From Sphingobacteriaceae bacterium UBA2059 (lineage in GTDB: Bacteria; Bacteroidota; Bacteroidia; Sphingobacteriales; Sphingobacteriaceae): a DNA stretch of 7,280 bases. The stretch is taken from contig DDAL01000013.1 of assembly GCA_002332615.1 (NCBI GenBank), forward strand, positions 3,081 through 10,360. Direction: 5' to 3'. The position numbers and the translations under genes were made by a program. Below the pieces are notes generated by a model, which ran no database searches, was not told the origin of the DNA, and worked only from the letters and a program-made list of their open reading frames with translations. The first letter of the stretch is position 1. Each line of letters begins with the position of its first letter. Shown here in pieces: positions 1 to 7,246 of the stretch.

Positions 1-26
1 AGTGCCGGCGCATCAGCGCCGGCACT
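1..26 (-). terminator. Probable intrinsic terminator hairpin of the TonB-dependent receptor gene
   Basis: Positions 1-10 and 17-26 are perfect reverse complements (10 bp, mostly G/C) around a 6-nt loop, CATCAG. On the minus strand the hairpin begins 17 nt after the receptor's TAA stop, the usual place for a rho-independent terminator. The T-run that should follow on the minus strand would lie left of position 1, outside the window, so it cannot be confirmed. On the plus strand no T-run follows, so a terminator for a left-hand plus-strand gene is less likely. Confidence 0.65.
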
Positions 27-43
27 GGTTTGAAAGGAAACTA

Positions 44-2311
44 TTATAACTTATAGCTAAGACCTGCCATAAAGCTGCGGCCCGGTGCAGGCATAATGCC
101 TCCCCACGCTTTATAGCGCTGGGTAAAATAATGCTTGTCCAGTATATTGCTCACATTGAAATTTAGCCCCCAGCCTTTGTAACTATAATTTACAGTTGCA
201 TTAAGCAGGTTGTAGGCGGGAATGGCACCGTTCATCCCGTCGGCGGTGCCTGCCTCGGTATTGGCTGCATCGTTATACTGCTTGCCTGTATAGGTGTCGT
301 ATATATTAAATATGAGGCTGCTGCCCGGCAGGTCCAGGTGGTAGCGCAGTCCGGCGGCGGCAACTTGCTTTGGGGCATAGGGAAGCAGTTTGCCTTCGTG
401 GATGCCATTTTCAAATGTGGCTTTTTGCAGGGCACCGTTTAAATACATGCTAAGGCCCCTGTAAGGATACAGGTTTATTTCTGCTTCGAGCCCGCGGTGA
501 TAACTTTTTCCGGTATTGCGGTTTATGCCGGCCTCGTTGATAATTTTGTTGTTAAAATACATCATGTATGCTCCTGCGTTCATGGAGAGCCAGGTAGTAG
601 GAGTGGTGCGGAAACCCAGCTCATAATTGTCGGAGGTTTCGGCTTTTAAATCTACTCCGGCGTCGATAGTGCCTACGGATAGTGCACTGTTAATCTGTGG
701 TGGCTGAAAACCTCTGGATACAGTTGCATAAATCCTTGACTCGGCCGGCAGCTTATAGAGCAGGCCGAATGAGTAAATAAAGGCATCACTCTCAACTTTG
801 TCTTTCCTGCCCTTGCTCAGGTCGCTGCGGTTGTACTTAACTGAAGTATAACGCAGGCCGGGGCTCAGACTTAGATGATCAGTTAGGCTGAGTTCGTTAT
901 AAAGATAAGCCTCGTAAATAAGGCTGGGGCTTATGCTGGAAGCGGTAACAATGCCGGTGCGTGCATTGGAGGTGGCTCCGTCCACGCTATGACTGTTTGT
1001 GCGGTCGGTGTGCAGGCGTGTACCCACAATAAGGGAGTTTTTAAGGCCCGCCAGCGCATGTGTTAAGTTGTAGTCTGCAATTAATCCGGCCGAAGGGATG
1101 TCTCTGAGGGCGCCGCTGTTGCTTTGGCGCTTTGTTTTTTCTTCAAGCCACCAGTCTCGCTGGAAATAGCCGCCATAGGCCGATGCCGACAGGGTGTGCA
1201 CCTGGCCGAAGGTTTTTTTATACGATATGGCTGTGCTGTATCTGCGGCCAATAAACTCGTCGTTCTGGTTTACGCTCTGGCGGTAATCTTCGTCAAATTG
1301 TGCCTGGTTAAGGCCCCCGGGGGTTTGCGATTTTTCGCCAAATGCATTCAGGTATACGCTTAGCTGACTGGTGCTGTCTAGCTGCTGATCGAACTTAAGG
1401 GTAAGATCGTCGAGGTGAAAGCGTGACCGGGAGGTGCGGAAGCCGTCGCCCTGCTTGCGGTTATACCCTACGTACCAGGTTGACCGCCCGCGGGTGCCTG
1501 ATGTTGAAATATCGGATGAAAAGCTGTTGAAGCTTCCATAGTTGAGCTTGATGCTTGTCTGGGGCGTATGCCTGCCGCTTTTGGTAATAAGGTTAACCAC
1601 TCCGCCTATAGAACCTCCTCCATATAATACGGGCGAGGCACCTTTGATAACTTCAATGCGATCTACCTGGTCGAGCGGCATCATGTAATAGCCGGCCAGG
1701 TCGCCGTAATAACTCTGGCCAATGGGGAATTTACCATCTACCAGGATAAGCAGATTGCGGTTCCTCTGCGGGTCAAGGCCGCGGAGGCCAATGCTTGGCT
1801 TCAGGCCGCGTCCGTCTTCGTCTAAAAAGTTGGTACCTGGCACCAGGCGTATCACTTCGCCCACGGACTGAGCGCCCGATTCGCGAATTCTGACGGCGGA
1901 TAATATGTTGATGGTTCCGGCTATATCTTTTGCATCATTGGTAAGGCCTGATGCTGTAATTAGTACCTCGTTTAGCGAAACTTCGCTTTTGCTAAGAACG
2001 AAGTTGAGTTGAACTTGCGTACCGGCCGTAAGTGTTGCTGTTGCTTTTTCAGATTTATAATTAACACTGCTTACCTGCAGGCTGAGCCTGGTGGCAGGGA
2101 GGTGCTTTAAACTATAAAGACCTTGCTCATTGGTTTTTGTACTGTGCACCGAGCCGGGAATGGAAACGGTGGCGCCACTTACGGGCCTGAAAAGCGAGTC
2201 GGTAACTTTGCCGCTTACAGAGGCTGTGTTATTTTGTGCACGCAGAGGACTGTAGAGAGTGGCTAAGAGCGCTGTAAAAAGGGAAAGAGACAATAGTAAA
2301 TGATGCTTCAT
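44..2311 (-). CDS. TonB-dependent outer-membrane receptor, iron/siderophore (FecA-like) type
   Basis: This 755-residue protein is a gated outer-membrane barrel that imports a ligand using TonB/ExbBD energy. Residues 1-26 form a signal peptide with probable cleavage after LRAQ. Residues 30-108 match a carboxypeptidase-regulatory-like beta-sandwich (SVSGKVTD, GATVSI, GLYSLKHLP), common on Bacteroidota receptors. A TonB-box-like segment, SLNEVLITA, lies at 112-120. The plug at about 122-246 carries GLRGLDPQRNRN, then LILVDG, DRIEVIKGASPVLYGGGSIGG and VNLITKSG; the RGLDPQRNRN segment resembles FecA-type receptors. Residues 247-755 form the barrel, with the conserved tail NVSNILDKHYF. The length of about 750 residues and the absence of a SusD gene argue against a SusC-type glycan porter. 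The last residue is Leu rather than the usual aromatic. A good promoter and an operator-like repeat upstream favour iron regulation. The family is certain; the ligand (ferric citrate, another siderophore, haem or cobalamin) cannot be told. Confidence 0.93.
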   Translation of the reverse strand: MKHHLLLSLSLFTALLATLYSPLRAQNNTASVSGKVTDSLFRPVSGATVSIPGSVHSTKTNEQGLYSLKHLPATRLSLQVSSVNYKSEKATATLTAGTQVQLNFVLSKSEVSLNEVLITASGLTNDAKDIAGTINILSAVRIRESGAQSVGEVIRLVPGTNFLDEDGRGLKPSIGLRGLDPQRNRNLLILVDGKFPIGQSYYGDLAGYYMMPLDQVDRIEVIKGASPVLYGGGSIGGVVNLITKSGRHTPQTSIKLNYGSFNSFSSDISTSGTRGRSTWYVGYNRKQGDGFRTSRSRFHLDDLTLKFDQQLDSTSQLSVYLNAFGEKSQTPGGLNQAQFDEDYRQSVNQNDEFIGRRYSTAISYKKTFGQVHTLSASAYGGYFQRDWWLEEKTKRQSNSGALRDIPSAGLIADYNLTHALAGLKNSLIVGTRLHTDRTNSHSVDGATSNARTGIVTASSISPSLIYEAYLYNELSLTDHLSLSPGLRYTSVKYNRSDLSKGRKDKVESDAFIYSFGLLYKLPAESRIYATVSRGFQPPQINSALSVGTIDAGVDLKAETSDNYELGFRTTPTTWLSMNAGAYMMYFNNKIINEAGINRNTGKSYHRGLEAEINLYPYRGLSMYLNGALQKATFENGIHEGKLLPYAPKQVAAAGLRYHLDLPGSSLIFNIYDTYTGKQYNDAANTEAGTADGMNGAIPAYNLLNATVNYSYKGWGLNFNVSNILDKHYFTQRYKAWGGIMPAPGRSFMAGLSYKL

Positions 2312-2316
2312 TTTAT

Positions 2317-2331
2317 TTAGACTGATTCTAA
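2317..2331 (-). promoter_or_regulatory. Candidate metal-regulator operator TTAGA-N5-TCTAA before the receptor gene
   Basis: The plus strand reads TTAGACTGATTCTAA: two perfect 5-bp inverted half-sites separated by 5 bp, centred on position 2324, with half-site centres one helical turn (10 bp) apart. It lies between the expected transcription start (about 2333-2336) and the ATG at 2311, where a bound dimer would block initiation. An isolated further TTAGA half-site lies at 2355-2359, between the -33 and -7 elements. Iron-receptor genes are usually repressed by Fur or DtxR-type regulators. Assigning this site to either one is inference. Confidence 0.55.
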
Positions 2332-2339
2332 TTTTGGCG

Positions 2340-2370
2340 CAAAGCTATAACTATTTAGAAAGATTACAAA
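2340..2370 (-). promoter_or_regulatory. Bacteroidota-type promoter of the TonB-dependent receptor gene
   Basis: On the minus strand TTTG (2367-2370) is followed after exactly 19 bp by TAGCTTTG (2340-2347). This is a full match to the known Bacteroidota sigma-70-type promoter, TTTG at -33 and TAnnTTTG at -7. Transcription would start near 2333-2336, giving a leader of about 22-25 nt. The -33 element lies only 11 bp beyond the terminator T-run of the preceding gene. Confidence 0.8.
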
Positions 2371-2381
2371 TAATTGGAAAT

Positions 2382-2417
2382 AAAAAGCCTGCCTGTGTTT
2401 CAAGACGGGCAGGCTTT
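2382..2417 (-). terminator. Intrinsic terminator of the 188-residue protein gene
   Basis: Positions 2384-2396 pair with 2405-2417 as a 13-bp stem (one G-T wobble) around an 8-nt loop. On the minus strand the stem ends GCAGGC and runs into TTTTT (2382-2386). It begins 19 nt after the TAA stop at 2437. It separates this gene from the receptor gene, which has its own promoter just beyond. The plus-strand T-run is only three bases, so termination is mainly in the minus direction. Confidence 0.85.
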
Positions 2418-2436
2418 CAGTATCAGCGGTCGAAGC

Positions 2437-3003
2437 TTAATGAATGCGGCGGTTTATAATTTCTTCGGTTCGATCAAATACCTGTGCCGGTTTCAGGGCG
2501 CGCCAGTTAAAGCTATCGAGCTGCGATCCTATATTGATGTAGTAGTCTATATTGAAAGCCTTGAATTCTTCAATTACGTGGTCGGTAAAATTGAGTCCGG
2601 CAATCCAGCCATCCTCCACGTCCTGGAACCACTCTTCGTAATATAGGTCGTCAGATGCATGAAAGTTGAGAACGTTTTCTCCTATCAGGATGAAGCGGTT
2701 TATACCCTGCTCCATCAGCAGCTCAAGGATATTACGTTTGAGCAGCATAATATCATTATTAATAAGGTCGTTCCACTCGCCCAGCAATTCGATTATGGCA
2801 TAATGGCTGTCGTAGTCTGCATATAAGATCTTAATATATAGAGTAGGCGAGCCAAAGGTATCCCATTGGGGGTGTATGGCATAATTATAAAGCTGCTTGT
2901 CGAATTCGAATTCGTTGTATTCAGTTTCGTAAAAATGCGACAGCTCGTCTTCAGAAGCTATATAATCGTCTCTCCAGCGAAAATGCGGTTCAATTTCATG
3001 CAT
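2437..3003 (-). CDS. Conserved-looking hypothetical protein, cytoplasmic, 188 residues
   Basis: I recognise no named family with confidence. The protein has no signal peptide or membrane segment, is strongly acidic, and is rich in aromatic residues (many Tyr, Phe and Trp). A hydrophilic N-terminus (MHEIEPHFRWRDDY) is followed by YNYAIHPQWD. From about residue 54 the pattern alternates strand and helix: strands around TLYIKILYADYD and YAIIELLGEWND, a helix around MLLKRNILELLMEQG, a strand at RFILIGENVLNF, a motif-like YYEEWFQDVEDGW, a strand at IAGLNF, a helix at HVIEEFKAF, and a strand at YYINIG. This resembles the order of a STAS/SpoIIAA-like alpha-beta domain, but that is only an impression. 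Reality as a gene is supported by the long frame, the fitting ATG and the strong terminator 19 nt past its stop. It is divergent from the glycosidase operon and forms its own unit. No clear promoter was found upstream. Confidence 0.82.
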   Translation of the reverse strand: MHEIEPHFRWRDDYIASEDELSHFYETEYNEFEFDKQLYNYAIHPQWDTFGSPTLYIKILYADYDSHYAIIELLGEWNDLINNDIMLLKRNILELLMEQGINRFILIGENVLNFHASDDLYYEEWFQDVEDGWIAGLNFTDHVIEEFKAFNIDYYINIGSQLDSFNWRALKPAQVFDRTEEIINRRIH

Positions 3004-3057
3004 ATGTTTATTAACTTATGTGGTTTAGAAATGTTGTATCTAATGTCGATTAATGCC

Positions 3058-3075
3058 TACGTTAACGTTTGCGTA
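3058..3075. promoter_or_regulatory. LacI/PurR-like operator palindrome in the divergent intergenic region
   Basis: TACGTTAACGTTTGCGTA is an imperfect palindrome centred between 3066 and 3067, with 7 of 9 base pairs symmetric and a central AACGTT. Positions 3059-3074 match the E. coli PurR consensus ACGCAAACGTTTGCGT at 14 of 16 positions. A perfect 10-bp palindrome, ACGTTAACGT, is also embedded at 3059-3068. A symmetric site with a central CG is the hallmark of LacI-family operators. It overlaps the -33 element of the candidate GH3 promoter, so binding would be expected to repress. The regulator is not in this window. Confidence 0.55.
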
Positions 3076-3098
3076 CTATCTGTGTCTTTTTAATTGTA
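3068..3098 (+). promoter_or_regulatory. Candidate promoter of the GH3-GH20 operon
   Basis: TTTG (3068-3071) is followed after 19 bp by TAATTGTA (3091-3098), which agrees with TAnnTTTG at four of its six fixed positions. The spacing is exactly right but the -7 element is imperfect, as might be expected of a regulated promoter. Transcription would start near 3102, leaving a leader of about 70 nt. No better match exists between 3004 and 3171. Confidence 0.4.
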
Positions 3099-3171
3099 TG
3101 TAACTACCCTGAACATTATATTCGCTGGCATTGGCAGCAGCCATAAATATCAAAACCTACAATTAAACTTT

Positions 3172-5547
3172 ATGAAAATTTGCGTTCACTTATTAGCGGC
3201 TATGGCAGTTTTGCTTTTAGCTTCGTCATTTAAACCCAAACCTTCCATTTATCGCAAAGGCTGGATCGACTTGAATAAGAATGGCAGGATGGATGTTTAT
3301 GAAGATCCGTCGCGGCCGGTCGGCGAACGCGTTGAGCATTTATTGTCCTTAATGACGCTGGAAGAGAAGACCAACCAGATGGCTACCTTATATGGATGGC
3401 AGCGTATTCTTAAGGATTCTATGCCTACGGCAAACTGGAAGAATAAAATATGGAAAGACGGAATAGCTAATATTGATGAACATCTTAACGGATTTGTTAA
3501 CTGGGGTAAAATATCGGATGCACCGGTGGTGACGGATTTTAACAAGCGGGTGTTTGCTATGAATGAAACGCAGCGCTTTTTTATTGAGCAAACCCGCCTG
3601 GGCATCCCTGCCGACTTTACCAACGAGGGTATACGAGGCGTTGAGGCTTATGAAGCGACGGGTTTTCCTACGCAACTGAATATGGGAATGACCTGGAACT
3701 GCTCTTTGGTGAGGCAAATGGGCGAAATAACCGGAAAGGAAGGCAGGGCACTGGGCTATACAAATATCTATGCTCCTATACTGGATGTGGCGCGCGACCA
3801 GCGCTGGGGCCGGCTTGAAGAGGTTTATGGAGAAGATCCTTACCTGGTGGCAAGACTGGGAATTGAAATGACCAGAGGGATGCAGGAAAATGGGGTTGCC
3901 GCTACGGCAAAGCACTTTGCGGTGTATAGTGCCAACAAGGGTGCGAGGGAGGGTCTGGCGCGTACGGATCCGCAGATTTCGCCTCGGGAAGTGGAGGATG
4001 TTTTGTTATATCCGTTTAAAAAAGTAATTAAGGAAGCGGGGCTGATAGGCGTTATGAGTTCGTATAATGATTACGACGGTGTTCCGGTATCGGGAAGCTC
4101 TTACTGGCTTATTCAGCGCCTGCGTAAAGAGTTTGGTTTTAAGGGGTATGTGGTGAGCGACAGCGATGCGCTCGAATATCTTTATAATAAGCATCATGTG
4201 GCGGCTAATTTGAAGGAAGCGGTTTATCAGGCTTTTATGGCAGGCATGAACGTGCGCACTACTTTCCGGTCACCGGATAGTATTATTATTTATCTGCGTG
4301 AACTGGTGAATGAAAAGCGTATACCTGTTGATACGATCAACAGCAGGGTGAGGGATGTGCTAACAGTGAAATTTAAAGTGGGCTTGTTTGACTCGCCTTA
4401 TATTGAGAGCGCAGATGCCAGCAGAAAGCTGGTTAATAACTCAAACCACCAGGCAGTGGCTTTGCAGGCTTCCCGGGAAAGTATTGTTCTGCTGAAGAAT
4501 AAAGGCAATTTGCTGCCCTTAACTAAATCTGTAAATAAAATTGCGGTGCTTGGTCCTAATGCGGTGGATAATGATTATGCGCATACTCATTATGGCCCTC
4601 TGGCGTCGAAAAGTGTGAATGTGCTGGAGGGTATCAGGGCGAGGTTTGGCACGGAAAAGGTAAGTTATGCCAGGGGCTGCGGTCTGGTAGATAAGAACTG
4701 GCCTGAGAGCGAGCTCTTTCCTGAACTTCCTGATGCGCGGGAGCAGGCGGGTATAGATTCGGCTGTGGCTATTGCCCGGCAGTCGGACGTGGTGGTGCTT
4801 GTGCTTGGGGGCAATACCAGGACAGCCGGCGAAAACAAGAGCCGAACTTCTCTTGATCTCCCGGGCCATCAGCTGCATCTGGCTAAAGCGGTGTTTCATA
4901 CCGGCAAGCCTGTGGTAGTTGTGTTGATAGGCAGCCAGCCCATGACGATCAACTGGATCGATAGATATGTTCCATCGGTTATTTATGCCGGTTATCCGGG
5001 TGTTAAAGGAGGAACGGCTATTGCCGAAGTTTTGAGCGGCGATTATAATCCAGGGGGGAAGCTTACCCTAACATTCCCAAAATCGGTAGGTCAGCTGCCG
5101 CTTAACTTTCCTACTAAACCGAATGCTCAGACTGACGAAGGTGAACTTGCAAAAATAAAAGGCTTGCTGTATCCATTCGGGCATGGGCTCAGTTATACGA
5201 GTTTTGAGTATATCGACTTGAATGTGGGTAGCATGGGAAGCGATAGTGCTTTTACCGTAACGCTTAAGGTTTCTAATACAGGCAGGCTTGCAGGTGATGA
5301 GGTCGCGCAGCTCTATGTGAGGGATGTTTTGAGCTCAGTGACCACTTATGAAAAGAATTTGCGTGGTTTTGAACGCGTGCATCTCCTGCCTGGACAAACA
5401 AAGCTGGTAAGCTTCAGGCTGGAGGCTGATGATTTGAAGTTGTTTAACCGGCAGATGCAGCGGGTGCTGGAGCCTGGTGAGTTTTTGTTTATGGTGGGAT
5501 CGTCTTCTGAGGATATTCGTCTGAAAAAAAGTATTACGTTTAATTAA
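3172..5547 (+). CDS. Secreted glycoside hydrolase family 3 beta-glycosidase (beta-glucosidase/xylosidase-like)
   Basis: This GH3 retaining exo-beta-glycosidase has 791 residues. The ATG at 3172 is chosen because it opens directly onto a signal peptide (MKICVHLLAAMAVLLLASS); the open frame reaches back to a TTG at 3094, but that would bury the signal. Residues 33-44 form an EF-hand-like loop (DLNKNGRMDVYE). The TIM-barrel domain starts at about 50 (RVEHLLSLMTLEEKTNQM) and carries RWGR at 211-214, K247-H248, Y298, and the nucleophile D330 in VVSDSDA. The alpha/beta sandwich domain carries the expected acid/base E554 in GENKSRTSLDLPG. A fibronectin-III-like domain ends the protein (about 690-785). 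NagZ-type KHFPG(H)G is absent, so a beta-glucosidase- or xylosidase-like role is likelier than N-acetylglucosaminidase; the sugar and linkage cannot be read. It is the first gene of an operon with GH20, 8 bp downstream, and is probably periplasmic. Confidence 0.92.
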   Translation: MKICVHLLAAMAVLLLASSFKPKPSIYRKGWIDLNKNGRMDVYEDPSRPVGERVEHLLSLMTLEEKTNQMATLYGWQRILKDSMPTANWKNKIWKDGIANIDEHLNGFVNWGKISDAPVVTDFNKRVFAMNETQRFFIEQTRLGIPADFTNEGIRGVEAYEATGFPTQLNMGMTWNCSLVRQMGEITGKEGRALGYTNIYAPILDVARDQRWGRLEEVYGEDPYLVARLGIEMTRGMQENGVAATAKHFAVYSANKGAREGLARTDPQISPREVEDVLLYPFKKVIKEAGLIGVMSSYNDYDGVPVSGSSYWLIQRLRKEFGFKGYVVSDSDALEYLYNKHHVAANLKEAVYQAFMAGMNVRTTFRSPDSIIIYLRELVNEKRIPVDTINSRVRDVLTVKFKVGLFDSPYIESADASRKLVNNSNHQAVALQASRESIVLLKNKGNLLPLTKSVNKIAVLGPNAVDNDYAHTHYGPLASKSVNVLEGIRARFGTEKVSYARGCGLVDKNWPESELFPELPDAREQAGIDSAVAIARQSDVVVLVLGGNTRTAGENKSRTSLDLPGHQLHLAKAVFHTGKPVVVVLIGSQPMTINWIDRYVPSVIYAGYPGVKGGTAIAEVLSGDYNPGGKLTLTFPKSVGQLPLNFPTKPNAQTDEGELAKIKGLLYPFGHGLSYTSFEYIDLNVGSMGSDSAFTVTLKVSNTGRLAGDEVAQLYVRDVLSSVTTYEKNLRGFERVHLLPGQTKLVSFRLEADDLKLFNRQMQRVLEPGEFLFMVGSSSEDIRLKKSITFN

Positions 5548-5555
5548 TCTGATAA

Positions 5556-7139
5556 ATGAAGAGACTGTTTATTTTGCTTTTGTGTGTCTGTGCTCAGAGG
5601 GCCTTTGCAGAGCAGGTGGATATTATTCCATTACCTAATAAAAGTACCCGGGTGAATGCCCGCTTTGCCCTTTCGAATGGCACGGCTCTTACCATTAATG
5701 ATAAAAGCCTGAAGAGTACTGCATGGTATCTTCAGACGGAGCTGCTTAAAGTATCGGGTTTTGCCATCCCGTTGAAAGATGAAAAAGGCAGGCATACGCT
5801 GATTCGGCTGAATAAAAATAAAAAGGACGAGCATGGACTTCAGGGCTATGCTATTTCAATGGATCAACATGTGGTAACCGTTTCGGCGGCAACCGATGAG
5901 GGAGTCTTTAACGGAGTGGTTTCGCTGCTTCAGCTCTTTCAAAAGGCGGGAACTGTAAATGGGGCTGTGTCTGTTCAATGCTGGAACATAGTTGACAAAC
6001 CTTTGTATGGCTGGCGCGGACTTATGCTGGATGAATCGCGCCATTTTTTTGGAAAGGAAAAGGTAAAGAGCATTATCGACTGGATGGCCTATTATAAGCT
6101 GAACCGCTTTCACTGGCACCTGACCGATCAGAACGGCTGGCGACTGGAAATAAAGAAGTATCCGCTTCTTACTTTGGTAGGGGGCATCGGCAACTATACC
6201 AATAAATTTGCAAAAGCTGCATATTATACTCAGGATGATATAAAGGAGGTTGTGGCCTATGCTGCTGCCAGGTTTATTGAGGTCATCCCCGAAATTGATA
6301 TGCCCGGACATGCGCGAGCCTCGAATATGGCCTACCCCGAATTTAGCGGCGGCGGAACGGATAAGCATCCGGAGTTTACTTTTGACCCGGGCAATCAGGG
6401 TACTTATTCGTACCTGAGCAATATATTGAAAGAGGTCAATGTGCTTTTTCCTTCGGGATACCTGCACCTGGGAGGCGATGAGGTACATTTTGGTAATAAG
6501 CAGTGGAGTACTAATAAAGGAATAGCTACGCTTATGAAACAAATGCGGCTTAACAGCTTGCCGGCAGTAGAGCAGTATTTTGTTTCGCGTATGGCAGATA
6601 CTGTTAAAGCCATGGGTAGTAAAGTATTGTTATGGGATGAGGCTGTTAGCGAAAAGCTAAGTAAAGACCAGACAATTTTCCTTTGGTGGAGACATAATAA
6701 GCCTGAACAGCTAAACAGGGCTCTGTCGCTGGGTTTTGAAGCAGTATTATGCCCCAGGCTTCCGTTGTACTTCGACTTTGTACAGGACAGCACTCACAGG
6801 AGCGGCAGGAGGTGGAACGGGCAGTTTAGCCGTCTGGAGGATGTGTATGCTTACTCTCATGAAAGGGAAATACGTTCGGAAAGCCATGCAAGGCTTATAA
6901 AGGGTATACAGGCTAATTTATGGACGGAAACTGTTCACAATGAGCAAAGGCTGGACTTTATGCTCTTTCCGCGGATAAGTGCTTTGGCGGAAGCCGCTTG
7001 GACTTTGCCGGCTAACCGGAACTTCGGTTTATTTGAAAGCCGACTAAGTAAAGATGTGATCCTTTACAAGAGAAAAGGTATCAATATGTACGAGGGTAAG
7101 TATAAAATAGAGGGTAAGGAATTCATTTTGAACGACTGA
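5556..7139 (+). CDS. Secreted GH20 beta-N-acetylhexosaminidase
   Basis: This enzyme (527 residues, usual family length) removes terminal beta-linked GlcNAc or GalNAc by substrate-assisted catalysis. Residues 1-18 form a signal peptide ending AFA, before EQ. An N-terminal GH20b-type domain spans about 20-145. The catalytic TIM barrel begins at GWRGLMLDESRHFF, where R154 is the conserved sugar-binding arginine. It continues with HWHLTDQNGW (186-195), PEIDMPGHA (H252) and LHLGGDEV, where D308-E309 are the acetamido-positioning Asp and the acid/base Glu. LLWDEAV, LWTETV (W456) and FPRISALAEAAW complete the pocket. All expected catalytic residues are present and there is no truncation. The gene starts 8 bp after the GH3 stop, so the two are almost certainly co-transcribed. 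No lipobox is seen, so a soluble periplasmic enzyme is likely. Natural substrates could be chitooligosaccharides, peptidoglycan fragments or host-type glycans; the sequence does not decide. No convincing terminator follows. Confidence 0.95.
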   Translation: MKRLFILLLCVCAQRAFAEQVDIIPLPNKSTRVNARFALSNGTALTINDKSLKSTAWYLQTELLKVSGFAIPLKDEKGRHTLIRLNKNKKDEHGLQGYAISMDQHVVTVSAATDEGVFNGVVSLLQLFQKAGTVNGAVSVQCWNIVDKPLYGWRGLMLDESRHFFGKEKVKSIIDWMAYYKLNRFHWHLTDQNGWRLEIKKYPLLTLVGGIGNYTNKFAKAAYYTQDDIKEVVAYAAARFIEVIPEIDMPGHARASNMAYPEFSGGGTDKHPEFTFDPGNQGTYSYLSNILKEVNVLFPSGYLHLGGDEVHFGNKQWSTNKGIATLMKQMRLNSLPAVEQYFVSRMADTVKAMGSKVLLWDEAVSEKLSKDQTIFLWWRHNKPEQLNRALSLGFEAVLCPRLPLYFDFVQDSTHRSGRRWNGQFSRLEDVYAYSHEREIRSESHARLIKGIQANLWTETVHNEQRLDFMLFPRISALAEAAWTLPANRNFGLFESRLSKDVILYKRKGINMYEGKYKIEGKEFILND

Positions 7140-7246
7140 TTGAACTGACGGTGGATTTATCCGACTTGCCTTGACGGATTAAAATACTGATGTTGAGCAG
7201 TTTACTTTTGGTCCGGCTGAAAGAACACTTTTTCTTAAAAAAATGT

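Noticed and set aside
44..2311. Receptor considered as a SusC-type glycan porter linked to the glycosidases.
   Set aside because: It is about 750 rather than about 1000 residues long, has FecA-like plug motifs and no SusD neighbour, lies in a separate transcription unit on the other strand, and has an iron-type control region.
3094..3171. In-frame upstream extension of the GH3 gene to a TTG codon at 3094 (26 extra residues).
   Set aside because: The extension would place polar residues ahead of an excellent signal peptide and overlap the candidate -7 element. The ATG at 3172 fits a secreted enzyme.
3172..5547. GH3 enzyme considered as NagZ-type N-acetylglucosaminidase because of the GH20 neighbour.
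   Set aside because: It has KHFAVYS instead of the NagZ KHFPG(H)G loop, and it carries the C-terminal acid/base glutamate and FnIII-like domain of the beta-glucosidase/xylosidase type.
5856..6542. A long open frame (228 codons) on the minus strand opposite the GH20 gene.
   Set aside because: It lies wholly antisense to a clear GH20 enzyme, shows no recognisable domain and has low-complexity codon-shadow composition. The same holds for the shorter antisense frames opposite the receptor and GH3 genes.
7159..7179. Possible hairpin after the GH20 stop (ATCCG / CGGAT).
   Set aside because: The stem is only 5 bp around an 11-nt loop and no T-run follows, so it is not a credible terminator.
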